A DNA stretch of 6,852 bases from Dehalococcoidia bacterium (GTDB lineage: Bacteria; Chloroflexota; Dehalococcoidia; Lucifugimonadales; Lucifugimonadaceae), in the NCBI GenBank assembly GCA_012270805.1, contig JAAXHR010000078.1, forward strand, positions 1 through 6,852, written 5' to 3'. The notes beneath the pieces are model-generated. The model was not told the DNA's origin, made no database searches, and saw only the letters and a program-made list of their open reading frames with translations. Positions within the stretch are counted from its first letter, which is position 1. Every line of letters begins with the position of its first letter. Positions 6,221-6,852 of this stretch are shown here, one piece after another. The position numbers were made by a program, and so were the translations under genes.

Positions 6221-6414
6221 CTCGCTTTTCCTCTATCATGCGTGCACCGAACCAATCTCGTTCGCCGCGTAAGTTTACGCCATACTGGGCATGAATTGTC
6301 GAAATCGAAGTATCCCGAACCTGCTTTGAATCGCGTAAAATCGCATAGTCGCGTCTGGCGAACCTCGCCAACAGATAAGCGACCGCCATGTATTGAAGGA
6401 AGGCGTTAGGCGAC
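6221..6414. promoter_or_regulatory. Divergent intergenic region with palindromes between Ldh-type gene and aldolase
   Basis: This spacer must hold the promoters of both divergent genes. It contains an inverted repeat GCGTAA-GT-TTACGC at 6267-6280, whose arms are perfect with a 2-nt centre, a plausible operator half-site pair. A second small hairpin, TGGCGA-ACC-TCGCCA, lies at 6356-6370, ahead of the aldolase ribosome-binding site. A 12-base direct repeat AATCGCGTAAAA occurs at 6329-6340 and again inside the aldolase coding start at 6430-6441. No -35/-10 pair is convincing by eye. No regulator gene is inside the window. Confidence 0.4.
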
Positions 6415-6852
6415 ATGCAACTTAGACCTAATCGCGTAAAAGAGAAACTGGCTGCTGGTGAGGTGACGACTGCCGTAGTTGGATTCACCCACCCCGACGA
6501 CATCGATGCTTTCGGTCCAATTGCCAACGCGAACGGCATCGATGCAGTGTGGCTGGAGGGTGAGCATGCTGGGGTTGACCCCGCCAACTTAGGCAACCTG
6601 ACTCGCGCTTGCGACCTATGGGGCTTGACGCCGATATGTCGGCTTAACACTAATTCGCAGGGATTGATTTACCGGACGCTCGACTGCGGAGCACAAGGCA
6701 TCGCGGTGCCGCACGTAAATACGGCTGCCGAAGCGCGCAACGTCGTACACGGCGGAAAGTTTCCTCCAATCGGCAAACGCGGCAACTACACCAGTCGGCA
6801 AGGGTTCGGGGTGCCCAACTATATGCAAGTGGCAGACGACCACTCGTTGCTT
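6415..6852 (+). CDS. HpcH/HpaI aldolase/citrate lyase family protein (C-terminus cut by window edge)
   Basis: The first 146 codons of a class II pyruvate aldolase-like TIM barrel, open to the right edge. The family cleaves 4-hydroxy-2-oxo acids to pyruvate plus an aldehyde with a divalent metal. Visible features are GIDAVWLEGEHAGVD (residues 41-55, with E50-H51 at the usual catalytic His position), PICRLN with R76 for the pyruvate carboxylate, DCGAQGIAVPHV at 90-101, and FPPIGKRG at 116-123. The metal-binding Glu/Asp pair expected after about residue 150 lies beyond the window. Where most members have ID-x-EH the protein has LEGEH, a mild variation. The ATG at 6415 follows GAAGGAAGG (about 6395-6403); the earlier ATG at 6388 meets TGA after two codons. 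Substrate unknown: 4-hydroxy-2-oxoheptanedioate and 2-keto-3-deoxy-L-rhamnonate aldolases are the nearest named types. Confidence 0.88.
   Translation, partial: MQLRPNRVKEKLAAGEVTTAVVGFTHPDDIDAFGPIANANGIDAVWLEGEHAGVDPANLGNLTRACDLWGLTPICRLNTNSQGLIYRTLDCGAQGIAVPHVNTAAEARNVVHGGKFPPIGKRGNYTSRQGFGVPNYMQVADDHSLL

Noticed and set aside
6189..6650. A 153-codon minus-strand ORF covering the divergent spacer and aldolase start
   Set aside because: It overlaps the well-supported start of the HpcH/HpaI aldolase and the 5' end of the Ldh-type gene and has no recognisable domain.

Overview
The window (roughly 55% GC by eye) carries bacterial genes of several unrelated metabolic families plus one decayed repeat region. 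No marker gene fixes the lineage. The mix of an amidohydrolase-2 protein, a D-2-hydroxyacid dehydrogenase, an Ldh_2-type dehydrogenase and an HpcH/HpaI aldolase around RmuC and a PaREP1-like protein is compatible with a free-living heterotroph with many catabolic paralogues, for example a SAR202-type Chloroflexota. That placement is a low-confidence inference.

Layout. 1-794 (minus): amidohydrolase-2 metal-dependent hydrolase, cut by the left edge. 795-856: short divergent spacer with a degenerate palindromic REP-like repeat. 857-1210 (plus): PaREP1/HEPN-like small protein, followed 47 bp later by rmuC (1258-2673, plus). 2755-3723 (minus): D-2-hydroxyacid dehydrogenase, convergent with rmuC. 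3724-4416: a gene-free stretch of almost 700 bp that is not random. On the minus strand it holds four homologous Pro/Lys-rich tail segments, each closed by a stop, and a frameshifted remnant of a second copy of the gene upstream. 4417-4989 (minus): an intact three-helix membrane protein, DUF6338-like. 5126-6220 (minus): Ldh family NAD(P)-dependent oxidoreductase. 6221-6414: divergent promoter region with small palindromes. 6415-6852 (plus): HpcH/HpaI aldolase, cut by the right edge.

How the genes may work together. The Ldh-type dehydrogenase and the aldolase are transcribed divergently from one 194-bp spacer and could share a regulator. Both families act on 2-hydroxy/2-oxo acids, as do the D-2-hydroxyacid dehydrogenase and, more loosely, the amidohydrolase, but no single pathway can be assigned. 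The PaREP1-like gene and rmuC may be co-transcribed. The main unusual feature is the 3790-4989 region: an intact membrane-protein gene is followed by a translation-ready 27-codon ORF (AGGAGG, 8 nt, GTG) with nine consecutive prolines, then by degraded copies of the same gene end and tail. It reads as a tandem duplication in decay, possibly with a conserved small Pro-rich product.
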